DNA of 64,000 nucleotides from Nissolia schottii (GCA_003254905.1 QANU01102101.1:257749-321748); one strand, 5' to 3'; positions 1-11,090 are shown, counted from the first letter of the stretch. Made by a program: numbers and translations. Notes: generated by a model not told the origin, from the sequence alone.

Positions 1-690
1 TATTAATTTACTTATCTTATTAAAAAAAATAAGGGTGGACAATTTTATGAGGTTTCCACAACTTATGCTACAAAATTTATTTATATTAGAATATTATTTA
101 AGATAATGATTTTCACATGTCAAAAAGTTTTGTAATTTTTAAGTAATTTATGTAAGTATCTCAAAAGTGTTGTCATAGAAGATTAAACTACAAAACTTTT
201 GCTCAAGAGATGGCAAAAAATTGTAATACACAATTAATAATTTACTTACCTAAAAATAGGGGGATAGCAATTTTCAAAAGTTTTCAAAACTTAAGTTACA
301 AGTTTAATTATATTAAAATATTTGAGATAATAAATTTTATATGACAAAAATAATTAGTCACAGAGTAATTTTTTTAATAATATTAATATCTCAATATTAA
401 TAAAGTAAACATATACTTAATTTATACGAAATATATCAAAAAAGTCCATTACACAATTTTTATATGGTAGATGCAAAAAAAAAAAATGCAATACGAAATT
501 AGTAATTTACTTAGCTTATGAACAAATAGAGGATAGGAAATTTTATAAAATTTTCACAAATTATGCTACAAATTTATTTGTATGAAAATATTATTTAAGA
601 TAATAATTTTCACATGTAAAAAACAATTAGTCATAGAGTAATTTTCTTAATATTAATGTGTTTATTTTTGTAAGTATCTCAAAAGTGTTT
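1..690. repeat. Three diverged tandem copies of an AT-rich unit
   Basis: Three similar stretches begin near 6, 237 and 501. Each opens with a variant of AATTTACTTA, continues through a version of TTATGCTACAAATTTATTT, then AATATTATTTAAGATAAT and TTTCACATGT, and the first and last end in GTAAGTATCTCAAAAGTGTT. The copies differ by many substitutions and small indels. No coding potential is seen. The block lies directly upstream of the mS23 gene, so it may be an old transposon fragment or local duplication that now forms the distal promoter. Confidence 0.6.
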
Positions 691-697
691 AGGGTTT
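689..697. promoter_or_regulatory. Telo-box-like promoter element upstream of mS23
   Basis: The sequence TTAGGGTTT is the reverse complement of AAACCCTAA, the plant telo-box. Telo-boxes are typical of promoters of ribosomal-protein and other translation genes. It lies about 100 bases before the GC-rich stretch that looks like the 5' untranslated region of the mS23 gene, so a regulatory role is plausible. A single short match can also occur by chance. Confidence 0.4.
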
Positions 698-735
698 AAC
701 CAGCAGCCTCTCTCACAACCTTTCATGCACTGAAC

Positions 736-779
736 AAAAAAAAATAAAAAATAAAAAATAAAAAATAAAAAATAAAAAC
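736..779. repeat. A-rich AAAAAT microsatellite
   Basis: A run of A is followed by about six AAAAAT units. It lies just before the probable 5' untranslated region of the mS23 gene. Confidence 0.8.
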
Positions 780-1207
780 AGAAGGGAAGGCACTCCAGTT
801 CTCTTGTGTGCCCACAAGCCAACCGCCGCCCAGCTCTGGTCCCCGTGCCGCTCCGCTCCGTCGTCCGCGATTCGCACGGCAAGTCTGCCTCCTTTTCTTT
901 TCCTCCTCAAGTCTGTTGCTTTCTATCTGTTTCTTGGTTTTATTGTTGGTTTTGGCGATTCTTAAATGGAGATGAGTTGTACCAATTTTGTTTCTTCTTT
1001 TTAGGTAGTCCTTCATGTTCTGAAGATCTATTCTAGGTTTTATTTATTTATTTATTTATTATTTGGACCGATGAAAATGCCTCACAATCCCATTTGAGCT
1101 GAATCCATGTTATTCTTCTGTAGACATTTGGATTCTGAAACACAAATCTACATGTGAAATTGAAGATTGAGGGGGAATCAACGAAGGAGGAAAAAGGCTT
1201 GGAAACG

Positions 1208-3229
1208 ATGTCGTTTATGAGAGGAGACTTGCTCTCTCGAACCACGAAGCTCGTCAAGGGCATGGCCAAGGCAGAACCCCTCTGGCTCAAAGCCATGGAA
1301 GAGTTCGTCTCTCTTTCCTCCCTTTTCCCTCTTTATTTTCTTATTTTTTCGTTTTTTTTCCTTTTTTATTTTTGCTCCCATTTGGGAGTATGACACTTCT
1401 TTTGCTTCAAAAATGGAATCTTTTCCAATGCTTGCTTGTAATTCTTTTCAATTTTATGTTTAGTCACTTTCCAAGGGGCATTGTGCATTTCATTTTTGAA
1501 AATTTATTTATTATTGTTTACTGAAACACAGCAAGCATTTTTGTGCTTGTGTTATTCATCTTTTCAAGTTTGACGTTTCTAGGTGGAGAACTTGTATTTT
1601 TTAGGAGTTTTCACCCAATCACTATTTTTGAGCATAGTGTTTATCTTTTTATGGCCATTTTCTTTTTTCCACAGAAAGGTGAAAAATTGTCTGATGCTCT
1701 CTTTTGAATGTGTTTACCAGAGCGCCGCCTGCAACGTTTCCTCGAGCTGAGGGGAAAATTCAGACCATCACTCTTCCTGAGGATGTTTATGTGAAGAAGT
1801 TTTACAAGAAATATCCAGATTCAAAATACCATGATGCCATCAAGTATGCCCTTTTTCATGTCTCTATTTTTTTTCTTTTTAATCCATTTGCAATATTCAA
1901 GCATATGTAACATTGGAATTTAGGCCCATGTTCTCTAGTTACACTGACTATTTCTAGTCTGGTATCTGAGCTACTTTCACAAGGGATGCACATAAATAAT
2001 CCGAGTTTCTTTCCATGAAAACAATGGAAAGAAGTGTATTCTCTCTGATTCTCTTTGTCAATTTCATGGACTATCCCTTTTACAGGGGCTGAGTTCTTCA
2101 GTATGGAACTAGTAATGTTTTGTGCTGTGTTGGACCTGTTGGCCAATGACCTGTTTCAAAACTTTGCATTTGGACTGTTTGAAGGAGTATATTTGAGTCT
2201 ATTTCTGCTATCTGATAGTTCTGTTGTTTATTATGTTTTATGATGGTTGTGAGCTTCCCAAATGCTTCTTAAAATTTATTGTGTTATATATTTGTATTAC
2301 TATTAATTCTTTTTGGCTGTAGACTTTACTTGGGTTATGATTACTCTTTTGGTATTCATTTGGTACTCTACTCATGATCTGTCTAGTTGTGTTTCTTTAT
2401 CAAACATACAAAGGTATTGGCGTGCTATGTTGTATGGTTTATCCTATTAGGTTTTAGTTGTTATTTTTTGGTTTCTTTCTTAGGATGCTTTATCCTTATT
2501 TGTATGATTTTCTTCTCTTTTAATAAAATTTCTTTTTCTGTCAAAAAAAAAATGTGTTACTATTAATAGATGCTGCCCACAAAAACAAAAAAGTTGCTAT
2601 GTGCTGGTTTTATGAATTTGCAAAGAATTTCTGAATGAAGTAGTTTTAACTGGTTGGTGGGAGTTATTTATTGCTGTCAAAGCACAAGGAAAATTTTCAA
2701 ATGGCACCCATTTTCAAATGCCCTTGTTTGTATGTTCATGATAGTAAGCATTTAGTGCATCACCTACTGATCCATTTATGAGATTAATGTTTCAACAGGA
2801 TTCGTGCTTTTGATCCCCCTCCATCTCGTATATATGGCTTGCGGGTTCTTGAGTTGAAAGAGCAGGGCGTAAGTGAGGAACAAGCTATGGCTGTAGCCGA
2901 TGTATGTAACCTGAATTTTTTCCTGGATATATTCTCTCTGCAATTTGCTTTCTCCTTTTCTCCTCTAATTGTTACTTGGATTTTCTGCTACCTAGATGGA
3001 ATATCTGGCAGAGAAGAAGGAAAAGAAGAAAGCATATGCCCGCCTGAAGCAAGTTGCTCGTCTTCAAGGAAAGAGACTTCCTCCAAACCCATACCCGAGT
3101 CCTATCAAGGAAATACAAGCTGAAGAGAGGAAATATGTTCGTGATCGTTTCCACAATCCCAAGATACTCGAAATTGTGAAGCGTCAGAAAGCCGAGGCAA
3201 TGCAGAGATTCGGAGAGGGTGATTGGTGA
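1208..3229 (+). CDS. Mitochondrial small ribosomal subunit protein mS23 (MRP-S23/S25 family)
   Basis: Spliced model: exons 1208-1302, 1721-1843, 2799-2901 and 2996-3229. They total 555 bases and give 184 residues. All introns are GT-AG and the phases close. The first intron uses the GT at 1303, which makes Glu-Glu-Ala-Pro-Pro across the junction; the nearby GT at 1307 would break the frame. The protein has the conserved plant mS23 order: a basic start (MSFMRGDLLSRT), then APPATFPRAEGK, LPEDVYVKKFYKKYPDSKYH, RVLELKEQGVSEEQAM, a Lys/Arg-rich helix (EYLAEKKEKKKAYARLKQ), and PPNPYPSPIKEIQAEERKYV. It is a structural protein of the mitochondrial ribosome small subunit, encoded in the nucleus and imported. 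Length is normal for plants. No clear cleavable presequence is seen; the basic N-terminus may serve. A 5' untranslated exon and intron between about 800 and 1020 are likely but not resolved. Confidence 0.93.
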
Positions 3230-4805
3230 TTTACATAGGCTAAGTCAAAAACATATTGAAACTATAGCTCCGCCACAATAATATTGGCCATTAAAGCTAC
3301 TGAAGAGTGCATACTTCTGCCATAATATTAAGGTGAAGTATTATTTGTTGAATTAGATAAAGTACACCAAGAAATTATGCCAAAATTTCTATAGGTTTGT
3401 TATATGCGAATGCTTGCGGTTAGTTGATGTTTTGTGTTAAGCTCTTTGGTTTGTTGTCAATTTGATCATTAACCGGTGTACAGTGGAGTTTATTTGCATG
3501 AGCCATTATGAAAATTTTTCGTTGATATACTGAAAATTTTTACTAGCTGCAAAGAGAATTTTTATATCAATTAGTACTCTTATAAAACAGGATGCCGAAA
3601 GTGATGTGAGACAATTACTTTCGATAGATATTAATGGGGTGTGAAAATATATAAGAAGTAACTTGACTAGAAAACAAACTTAACCATCGTGATACACTTG
3701 TAATGATGGTACTAAAAGGTTAGAGCTTTCATCAGAACACTTGTAGAGAGAATACTTCACACTATTATGTTGGTGTAAAAAGAAGCCAATATATACAAGA
3801 ATCTTACCTGTGGAAGTGTGAACGGGTTCTGCTTAAGCACAAAGTAAGGAAAAATAGAACGGTAGAAGGGAATGAATGATAGTTATTGGATCGTGTTCCA
3901 TATACCTTTCTTTGAACGACAGGTATACCATTTCTTTATCTTCGTTCAGAGATATGCGGATTAGAAAGAATTATTATACAACGTAAAGATTACAAAAGAA
4001 CTATTATATTATTGTAAAGTTTATTCTTCAATTTCCACTTTCACTGTTCTGGTTTCGAGAAGGTTTGCCAAAATCAAACGGTTAAGTTGTAATAGAAGTA
4101 CAAAAACTTTTATACCCACATACTGGCAATTTGGATCGATTAAAACATAAAAATAAGTTGTAGAGCCGTGAATATTTTTCATGAACTTATTTTGTTGTCC
4201 AATAACAATCAAATTAATTGTCAAAATAAACATGCTTTAAATTTGTGGTGTGCAAAATTGCATCATATTTTATCTGAGAGACAAAGGACATTGTCCTTAG
4301 AAATGAGCAAATCTGTAGCGTGGAAAGTGGAAGGAAACCCATCTAATTCTATTCCAACGGAAAAGTAAAACTGAGCTGAGAATAAGAATGAAAATAAAAA
4401 TTCAGGTTAAATAGACAACCTAAATTCACACCGCTCACTGGAGCAATCACCACCACCACCAACCATGCTTTGACAGCAGCATCAGCCACTCCCAAAATTT
4501 CACAGATCACAAACTGCAAAAGAGGTTAGCAAATCACAACAAACAAAATCTACTATTCCTTTCTCTGTGTTACTTTTTGGTTAAATTTGTACCACACAAA
4601 ACACACTTCATAGTTTTTGTCTCATTCAAATTCCCACTTCATTTGAGACCAATTAAAAAAAAAAATTTAAAGGTTCCACTTCAATTTTCCTTTTTGCTCG
4701 TTATTTTTTCAGCTCTCACTGTCCATTCAATTGGTCCTCAAGCTTTCGTGCATCATCGTTCATTCATTCGTTCATCCATCAGCGCTTGTTCATTCCACCA
4801 CATCC
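3230..4805. other. Intergenic: mS23 3' end and upstream of the beta-propeller gene
   Basis: No gene is supported here. The first few hundred bases are probably the mS23 3' untranslated region. The last 300 or so (from about 4436, with CACCACCACC and pyrimidine-rich sequence) are probably promoter and 5' untranslated region of the next gene. Short open frames lack any recognisable family motif. Confidence 0.6.
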
Positions 4806-6335
4806 ATGGAAGCATTATCACCATCACCATCATCATCAATGGCACTTCCTTTAACGAATCCTCGCCATTCCGTCCACAAAGTTTCCAACTTCCAACTTTT
4901 CACCAAAGCAACAACCTTCATTCCATCATGGGTACATTCCACCAAGCCCAACACCACCACATTCCTCACCCTCTCACCTCTTCCCTCCAAAAAGTTCCCA
5001 TCTTTCCAACGTTGTTGCTCCACAAAGCCCGACACCAGCGCCAACAACAGTGACACAGACAGTAAGCCAAACGAGGAACAACAACAACCCGGTTCAGCTC
5101 CGAGTGGATCCAGTGATGAAGCTTTTGCTTCTTCTTGTTCATCGTCGTCATCATGTTCAGGGTTATCACCACCACCTTCTTCTGTGTCAAGAGGTTTGGT
5201 CTTTGATTTGGGGGCTTCAAATTCATGGGACAGTGGAGAGGTTGGTTCCCCAGTGGTGAAGAGGTTCCTCAGTGATGAGGAAGAGAGGTGGTACATGTGG
5301 TACCATGGAAGGCCTAGTAATGGTAATGAGGGGAATCACCCATCTTGTGATTTGATAGGTTTGGCCATTTCAAGCAATGGGGTGCACTGGGAGCGTGGCG
5401 TAGGGCCTGCTAGATCAAGTTCTGATGTGGGGTTTGTGATGAACTCTGGTAAGGATTGGTGGGGTTTTGACACTGGTGGGGTTAGGCCTTCTGAGATGGT
5501 GGTTATGTCTAGCACCAGGGTTAGAGCTTCCAGTGCTGTTTACTGGCTTTACTACACTGGTTATAGCTCTGAGAAGGCTGAGTTTTCTGACCATTCTTTG
5601 GAGTTCAGTTTGGAGAACCCTGATAGGTGTTTCATAAGTGGTGGTGTTGGTACTGATTGTGAGAGTTGTGGCAGTGGGAAGGTTTTCAAGTCGCTGCCGG
5701 GTTTGGCTATTAGTCAAGATGGGAGGTATTGGGCAAGGATTGAAGGGGAGCATCACAGTGGAGCATTGATTGATGTTGGCAATGGGAAAGAGTGGGATTC
5801 TCTGTTCATTTCTTCTCCACAGGTTGTTTTCCATGGGAACGGCGACCTCCGGATGTATTACCATTCGTTCGACGTGGAGAAAGGGCAATTCGGTGTTGGG
5901 ATTGCTAGGTCAAGGGATGGGATCAGGTGGGTGAAGTTGGGGAAGATAATGGGAGGAGGAAAAGCTGGCTCTTTTGATGAGTCCGGAGCAATGAATGCGT
6001 GCGTGGCGAAGAACCGGTTTGATGGGAACTATATGATGGCATATGAAGGTGTTGCTGCTGATGGGAAGAGGAGCATTGGTATGGCTGTTTCTCCTGATGG
6101 GCTGAAGGAATGGGTAAGGCTTCAAGATGAGCCAGTTTTGAAGCCATCGGACAAAGGTTGCTGGGATGATAAGGACATTGGATCCCCATGTCTTGTTCAC
6201 ATGGATGCAGAAGCAAATGAGTGGAGGTTGTATTATAGAGGTATTGGAAATGGAGGAAGGTTTGGAATAGGAATGGCTGTTTCTGAAGGGAAGGACATTA
6301 GAAGCTTTAGAAGATGGACAGGTTTTCATGTATAA
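4806..6335 (+). CDS. Plastid-targeted five-bladed beta-propeller protein, glycosyl hydrolase 43-like superfamily
   Basis: Intronless, 509 residues from the first ATG in frame. The open frame extends upstream to 4731 but only from a non-ATG codon, so 4806 is the best start. Residues 1-60 are rich in Ser, Thr and Pro with few acidic residues, like a chloroplast transit peptide. Residues 60-140 are a low-complexity Ser/Gln/Pro linker. From about residue 150 a repeated blade pattern begins: WYMWYHG, GLAISSNGVHWERG, YWLYYTGYS, GLAISQDGRYWARIEG, LRMYYHSFD, GIARSRDGIRWVKLG, GMAVSPDGLKEWVRL, WRLYYRGIG, GIGMAVSEG. The repeated G-A-S-DG-W strand motif and WDDKDIGSPC segment fit the arabinanase/levansucrase/invertase fold. 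Plant members are mostly uncharacterised, so a catalytic activity and substrate cannot be assigned. The nearest neighbour downstream is a LINE insertion beginning about 280 bases after the stop. Confidence 0.85.
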   Translation: MEALSPSPSSSMALPLTNPRHSVHKVSNFQLFTKATTFIPSWVHSTKPNTTTFLTLSPLPSKKFPSFQRCCSTKPDTSANNSDTDSKPNEEQQQPGSAPSGSSDEAFASSCSSSSSCSGLSPPPSSVSRGLVFDLGASNSWDSGEVGSPVVKRFLSDEEERWYMWYHGRPSNGNEGNHPSCDLIGLAISSNGVHWERGVGPARSSSDVGFVMNSGKDWWGFDTGGVRPSEMVVMSSTRVRASSAVYWLYYTGYSSEKAEFSDHSLEFSLENPDRCFISGGVGTDCESCGSGKVFKSLPGLAISQDGRYWARIEGEHHSGALIDVGNGKEWDSLFISSPQVVFHGNGDLRMYYHSFDVEKGQFGVGIARSRDGIRWVKLGKIMGGGKAGSFDESGAMNACVAKNRFDGNYMMAYEGVAADGKRSIGMAVSPDGLKEWVRLQDEPVLKPSDKGCWDDKDIGSPCLVHMDAEANEWRLYYRGIGNGGRFGIGMAVSEGKDIRSFRRWTGFHV

Positions 6336-6593
6336 GATAGTATTATGCCATGTTCTGTTATCCATTATTTGAAATTTTAAAAAAACCAAGTCTAAATACA
6401 GTGTCTACATTCTTTATTAATTGATTTAATTGCGGAGTTTGGATTTAGTTGTTTGTAGTTAGCCTCATTGCCGATTAATACCCTTGTATGGTAAGAGATT
6501 TGAGCTTGCCCTGATTTTTCATGAATGGTAACATCTAGATGCTCTTAACATCAGCAGGATTCTTCAAGCCATAAAATTTGACATTGTCACCAC

Positions 6594-8214
6594 AATGCAG
6601 CATTGGGTAACAAGTCGTTTAGCTGGCGTCAATGTTCACCCTCAAGCCCTTTCTAGCACCCCTTCTTTAGCTAGTTGTCAAATCTATCTTGTGTATTTGG
6701 GTGTTCCTTTGGGAGGGAACCCTAGAGCTGGTTTTTTTTGGGGATCTGATTGTGGAAAAGATTTCTAAGCGCCTTGGAATTTGGAAAGGAGCTTATTTTT
6801 CTCTTGGGGTTGGGATCACCCTTATTCAGGCTTGCCTTTCAGGCATTCCACTATACTTCCTATCTTTGTTTCGCAAACCAGTGGGGGTAGCAAATTCCAT
6901 TGAAAAGATCATGAGGGACTTTCTGTGGTCCAGTGCTTTGGATATGAAGCATGACCACTTGGTTAGTTGCAAGGTGTGATGTCACCCTACGAAGGAAGGT
7001 GGTTTAGGTTTGGGTTTGGGTAATGTGGTGTCTAAAATTATTGCTTTGGCGGCTAAATGGCTATTGTGTTTTCCTTTGGAGCCTCTTTCTCTATGGCATC
7101 AATTTTTTCGGAGTAAGTATGGCTTGGACACAAATAGGTGGGATGCTAAGTCTGCAAGCCTATCCTTTCATTCTAGCCCTTGGAAATTTATTTCCCGAGG
7201 TTACAATTCATTTCGCCCTTTGCTCTCCTTGAAGATGGGTAATGGCTCCCGGTTCTCCTTTTGGAAGGACCTTTGGTTAGGCGATTCCCCTTTTAGTCAT
7301 GCTTTTCCTTGCCTATATTTCCTATCTTCCCTACACAATGCACTTATTCAGGATTTTTTTGAGTTTAGGAATCCATTGCCTCTTAGGACTACAACTTTTT
7401 TCGAAATCTTAATGATTAGTCCTCTAAATTAGTTGTCTTTTTGAGTCTCCTCAATACTGTTACGTTGTCACATAGTCCAGACTTAGAGATCTTGGTCTCT
7501 TGATTCCTCTGGGCTATTCTCTGAGAATCCTATTTTCAGTTTCTAACTCATTCCTCGAACATAACCTCTTTCCACCTTGAAAAACTCATTTGAAAATCTA
7601 AAGCTCCCTGTAAAGTCAAATCCTTTATCTAGACAGTTGTGCTCAATAGAATTAATACTAATGACATGTTGCAGGTTCAGAGATCACATAAGGCTATTTC
7701 CCCTGATGTGTGTGTGTTATGTGTGGGGTGAATTCTGAAACAGTTACACACTTGTTCTTGCATTGTCATATGGTTGATTCCTTATGGAACTGTCTTTTTG
7801 GTATCTTGGATGAGAGTTGGGTGCGCCTGACGACCTTAGACCAATTCTTATTGACAAGTTATGCTGGTTTTGGGAGAAGGAAAGAAGCCAATATTTTGTG
7901 GCAATGTGCCATTTTTGCTACTATTTGGTGTATCTGGTTTAGGTGCAAGCCCCATGTGTTTAATGATAAGTTTTTTTGATAAACTTGTACTTTGGATTAA
8001 GCGTTTCACTTCATCTTGGTGTAAAGCTCAATCTCTATAGAGGTCTTTCCCTCTCCGATATGTTGAGAGATTGGAAAGCCCTTCTTCATTGATAGCTTTT
8101 TTGTTTGATTTTTTGTATAAATAATCTCTTGTCCTCTCACCTTTATATCTATCTTCTCCTCTTATCAATACAATTCTTCTTTCATCCAAAAATAAAATGC
8201 AGCATTGGGTAACA
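6594..8214 (+). mobile_element. 5'-truncated LINE (L1-type) with 19-bp target-site duplication
   Basis: The element body is about 6613-8195. It is flanked by a perfect 19-base direct repeat, AATGCAGCATTGGGTAACA, at 6594-6612 and 8196-8214, and ends in an A-rich tail (CCAAAAATAAA) just before the second copy. Relics of ORF2 read on the plus strand in broken frames: the end of the reverse transcriptase (6689-6979, GIPLYFLSLFRKP and a FLW motif), the linker with NGSRFSFWKDLWLGDSPF (about 7010-7432), and a zinc-binding reverse-transcriptase domain (7710-7979, CVMCGVNSETVTHLFLHC). Stops and frameshifts make it non-functional. The 5' part of ORF2 and all of ORF1 are absent, as expected for incomplete reverse transcription. 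Confidence 0.9.
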
Positions 8215-8273
8215 GATACACAAGACATAAAATTTGATATTCTGTTACTGGTTAAATTGCCTCTGATTACTGG

Positions 8274-8660
8274 TCAATTTCGGCTTAATGTTGTAAGAGT
8301 AAATTTCTTTTTCCCAAGATCTTCCAAAATTGCAGTAAGATCCCTCGGTACTGAAGGATCTTTGGTTGAGAATTGGCACTGCTTAGCCCGGAGGGTTACA
8401 GTGTGGATTATGGAAGGTGTTGTGGCGAGTTCTTGCAGCTTAACAGCCCTATGTTGTTGTTTCTCAAGATTACTAAATAGAATATTATACCCAGTATGAA
8501 GCTTGGTGAGTTCTATATGATTCATGTCATGCGTGCTGCTTGTTTGGTTGTTTCTTTTATTTTCCAAAGTCACGTTTGGATTCTGCTTCAAATACCCTTG
8601 CAGTACTGATTCTGTTAGTTCCCTGCGCCAACCGTGTACTTTTGGTTGTTTCTGGAGCAA
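8274..8660 (-). other. Unrecognised 128-codon open frame
   Basis: An open frame on the minus strand with mixed, non-repetitive composition (for example LTESVLQGYLKQNPNVTLEN and LTAILEDLGKKKFTL). No family is recognised, and no splice partners or neighbouring coding segments were found. It could be a gene relic or chance. It lies just beyond the LINE target site. Confidence 0.2.
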
Positions 8661-8699
8661 GAAAGCTCATGAAGGGAAAACTGAACTGTCTGGTGTTTT

Positions 8700-9065
8700 T
8701 TGTTCTCAATTGAGAATTAATTTTAGGAGTGGAATGAGTTTGTTCAATGTGATACTGATCATGTTGTGGACAATGTAAATCAACAGCCTGTTTCATCATT
8801 TCTCATGTGAATTGTTTGAAAGAGTACATGTCTGAATCTTTGTTTCTTTTATCTGACGGTTATGTTCTATATCATATTTTTTTTGTCCCGTAGGTGTGAG
8901 GTCCTCAAGTGTTTTCTCCCCTAATAAATAGGGCTTGATTTACTTGGTTTGTTAAAATTCCTTGAGTTTTCTGCTCATTAAAATACGCTGGTTTTATCAA
9001 TTTGCTAATAATTCTTCACGGATTGGTTTGCACCACTTAATGGGAGGCGGTTATTGTTTGCAAAG
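8700..9065 (+). repeat. Diverged copy of part of mS23 intron 2
   Basis: Several collinear blocks resemble 2090-2690 inside the mS23 intron: TGTTTGAAAGAGTACATG against TGTTTGAAGGAGTATATT near 2177, TTTATCTGACGGTT against GCTATCTGATAGTT, GCTGGTTTTATCAATTTGC against GCTGGTTTTATGAATTTGC near 2612, and AATGGGAGGCGGTTATTG against GGTGGGAGTTATTTATTG. The order and orientation are kept, so this is either a local duplication or two copies of one unknown repeat. Confidence 0.55.
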
Positions 9066-9109
9066 AGGGTAAGTGAATTCATTGTTGCTTCCAGTTAAGT
9101 GATTAACTC

Positions 9110-9300
9110 CTAACCATTGGGGCATCTTGTATTCGTTATGCCAGCTACTTTGGGGCATATTGTGCTCGTCATGCCAACTACTTTGGGGCATATTATGCTT
9201 GTACTCGCCACTACTTTGGGGTGGGCTTCGTTTAGATTTGCCGCTACTTTGGGGTGTGTTCTGTGCGGATTTGCCACTACTTTGGGGCGTGCTTGGTTTC
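9110..9300. repeat. 33-bp minisatellite, about six units
   Basis: The core CTACTTTGGGG starts at 9145, 9178, 9211, 9244 and 9277, exactly 33 bases apart, with a weaker first unit near 9112. Between cores the units differ by substitutions but not by indels. Since 33 is a multiple of three, both strands stay open and read as an 11-residue repeat (plus strand TTLGHIVLVMP; minus strand SSGKSAQNTPQ). Confidence 0.9.
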
Positions 9301-9359
9301 ATCTTCTTTCTCTTTCTTTCTTTCTTTACATAAACATAAAGTTAGGTTGATGCTTGCGT

Positions 9360-10940
9360 AACATTGTCAACCAATCCATTTTGTGGGACTGGTGAGGGGC
9401 GTGTCCATTGGACGTGCCAAGAGATATGGATTTCCTAATATATAGCTAAGTTATTGCTTCAAGGCATATCAGACCCTGTGTGGTCAGAGCCTTCGTAAGA
9501 ATATCTCTTTTTCCCTACGATTCAGTTATGATCCTTTACGATATTAGGTGATACTTCTAGTTATCTATAGCCGTCCTAAGCCGTAACGACAACCGAGTCC
9601 TTATGATGCATGCCAATATACATACAATACCTTGTAAAATACTTCCTATGTCATTTTCTAAGTTCTCGTGTTCGTTGGAACTTATGGGAAAACCAAAGTC
9701 TTAAGTTCTCTGGTAGTCATTCGAATGGTATCGAGTGCCCATCCCAATAACACTGAAATTTGGCCTTTTGGGGGTAAAATTGCTGCGTCATTCGAATGAA
9801 TAGGGTTTGATCATTCGAATGACCTAGCCTTTTTACTCTTGGATGAGTAAAATTAGTAGTCATTTGAATGAAAATGCTTAGTCATTTGAATGACCACGTA
9901 TAAAACTCATTCCCAGCATAGTTTAACTTTTGTTTTCTCTCTGAAATTCACTTTTAACTTTCCATAGGTTCCAATAAACACAGTTATATTTTCCTAACAT
10001 CAAAACTACTAAAAATCGTCATTTCCATGATTATCTCCATAATTTCTACATATCAATTCCTATTTTTCTTTCACAAAAATACACACATATAATAGCACAT
10101 AAAGCCACATAGATAGTGGTGATCGGATTATCCACCTCCAAATCTGGTGTGGAGACGGTAGGAATGATGAGGAAAAATCCCTAAGCATGATAGGGTGGTC
10201 CCTGCTATTTTTTCGCCGTCTGACGGCATCACACCAGTACGCGAACGGAGCAGAACAAAGAAGGAAAATGGACAAAGAAAGAAAGTGAAGTCTCAGCACG
10301 GTGAGACTCATGTATATATGAGCACCCATCACTGTGCTTGATATTTTTATATATATTATTATTATTATATTAAACTATTATATTATAATATTATATTATT
10401 ACTTTTAATATTATAAATTATATATATATATATATATATCGCGTTTTGTCATAAATCGCTCGTATCTGGATGTCCTAAAAATATTTTGGACATACCGTCA
10501 CGATTTACTAATTTTCCTTATTAATATTTTAAGTTCGGTCAAGGTATTCTTGGGATTATTTCCTTATTAGTGTATTTTACGAACACTTTCGATATCTGGA
10601 AAAATCTATGATTAAACTGAAACTCGTCCAAATTCTCAGGAAAGATCTGCGAGATCGGAAAACCCTAACCCTGACTACAATTTTATGAGTTAGAGGTAAA
10701 ATTCCACTTTCTCGCCTCCCCTCATCAGCTTAAAATTATTTATTGTGCGAAATCTCCGTACAAGGAAAAATCGTGATGTTACACAAGTACCCCGGCCTCC
10801 GCACCGTAGACAGACCGAGGAGTCTTAGAATCCATAACTGTCCGAGGAACCCTTATCTCGGTACAAGTTACCCGATGTTAGCACTGGTCCACATATAGGG
10901 AGGAAAAACAGAGGAAAAAGAAGAAGGTGAAAGAAATCAC
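9360..10940. other. Unclassified, probably transposon-derived DNA
   Basis: No gene is supported. The stretch includes repeated TCATTCGAATGA-type palindromes (9715-9895), AT microsatellites (10345-10440, with a TA run at 10424-10439), and moderately GC-rich stretches unlike the surrounding DNA. The texture resembles decayed LTR-retrotransposon sequence, but no LTR pair, primer-binding site or protein domain was found. Confidence 0.4.
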
Positions 10941-10949
10941 TGTGTATTG

Positions 10950-11090
10950 ATGGAATTCCCGAGCAATGTGCTCATGGAACCAAAAAAACGCATGGAGACT
11001 ATACAAGAGCCTGAGGAAGAGTTTAAAGCTCCTCAACACTCCAAATTCTACTGGAATGACAACATCTCAGATTCCCCTTTTATTTCCTAA
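10950..11090 (+). pseudogene. Short open frame, possible exon relic
   Basis: A 46-residue ATG-initiated frame (starts MEFPSNVLMEPKKRME, ends DSPFIS) has exon-like composition. The same frame continues after the stop with PLFAPKTTAVPADHLAVSCW before ending near an AG-GT boundary at about 11231. No family is recognised. It may be a decayed exon or transposon fragment. Confidence 0.2.

Noticed and set aside
1303-1310. Alternative mS23 intron-1 donor at 1307
   Set aside because: It would put exon 2 out of frame; the GT at 1303 joins to the AG at 1720 and restores the conserved Glu-Ala-Pro-Pro sequence.
4731-4805. N-terminal extension of the beta-propeller protein
   Set aside because: It lacks an ATG; the first ATG in frame at 4806 begins a transit-peptide-like sequence.
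4577-5296. Other open frames overlapping the start of the beta-propeller gene on both strands
   Set aside because: They are alternative-frame shadows of the Ser-rich, CAT/CAC-rich 5' part of that gene.
9110-9300. Possible CRISPR-like array
   Set aside because: The repeats are contiguous 33-base units without unique spacers, in a plant nuclear genome.
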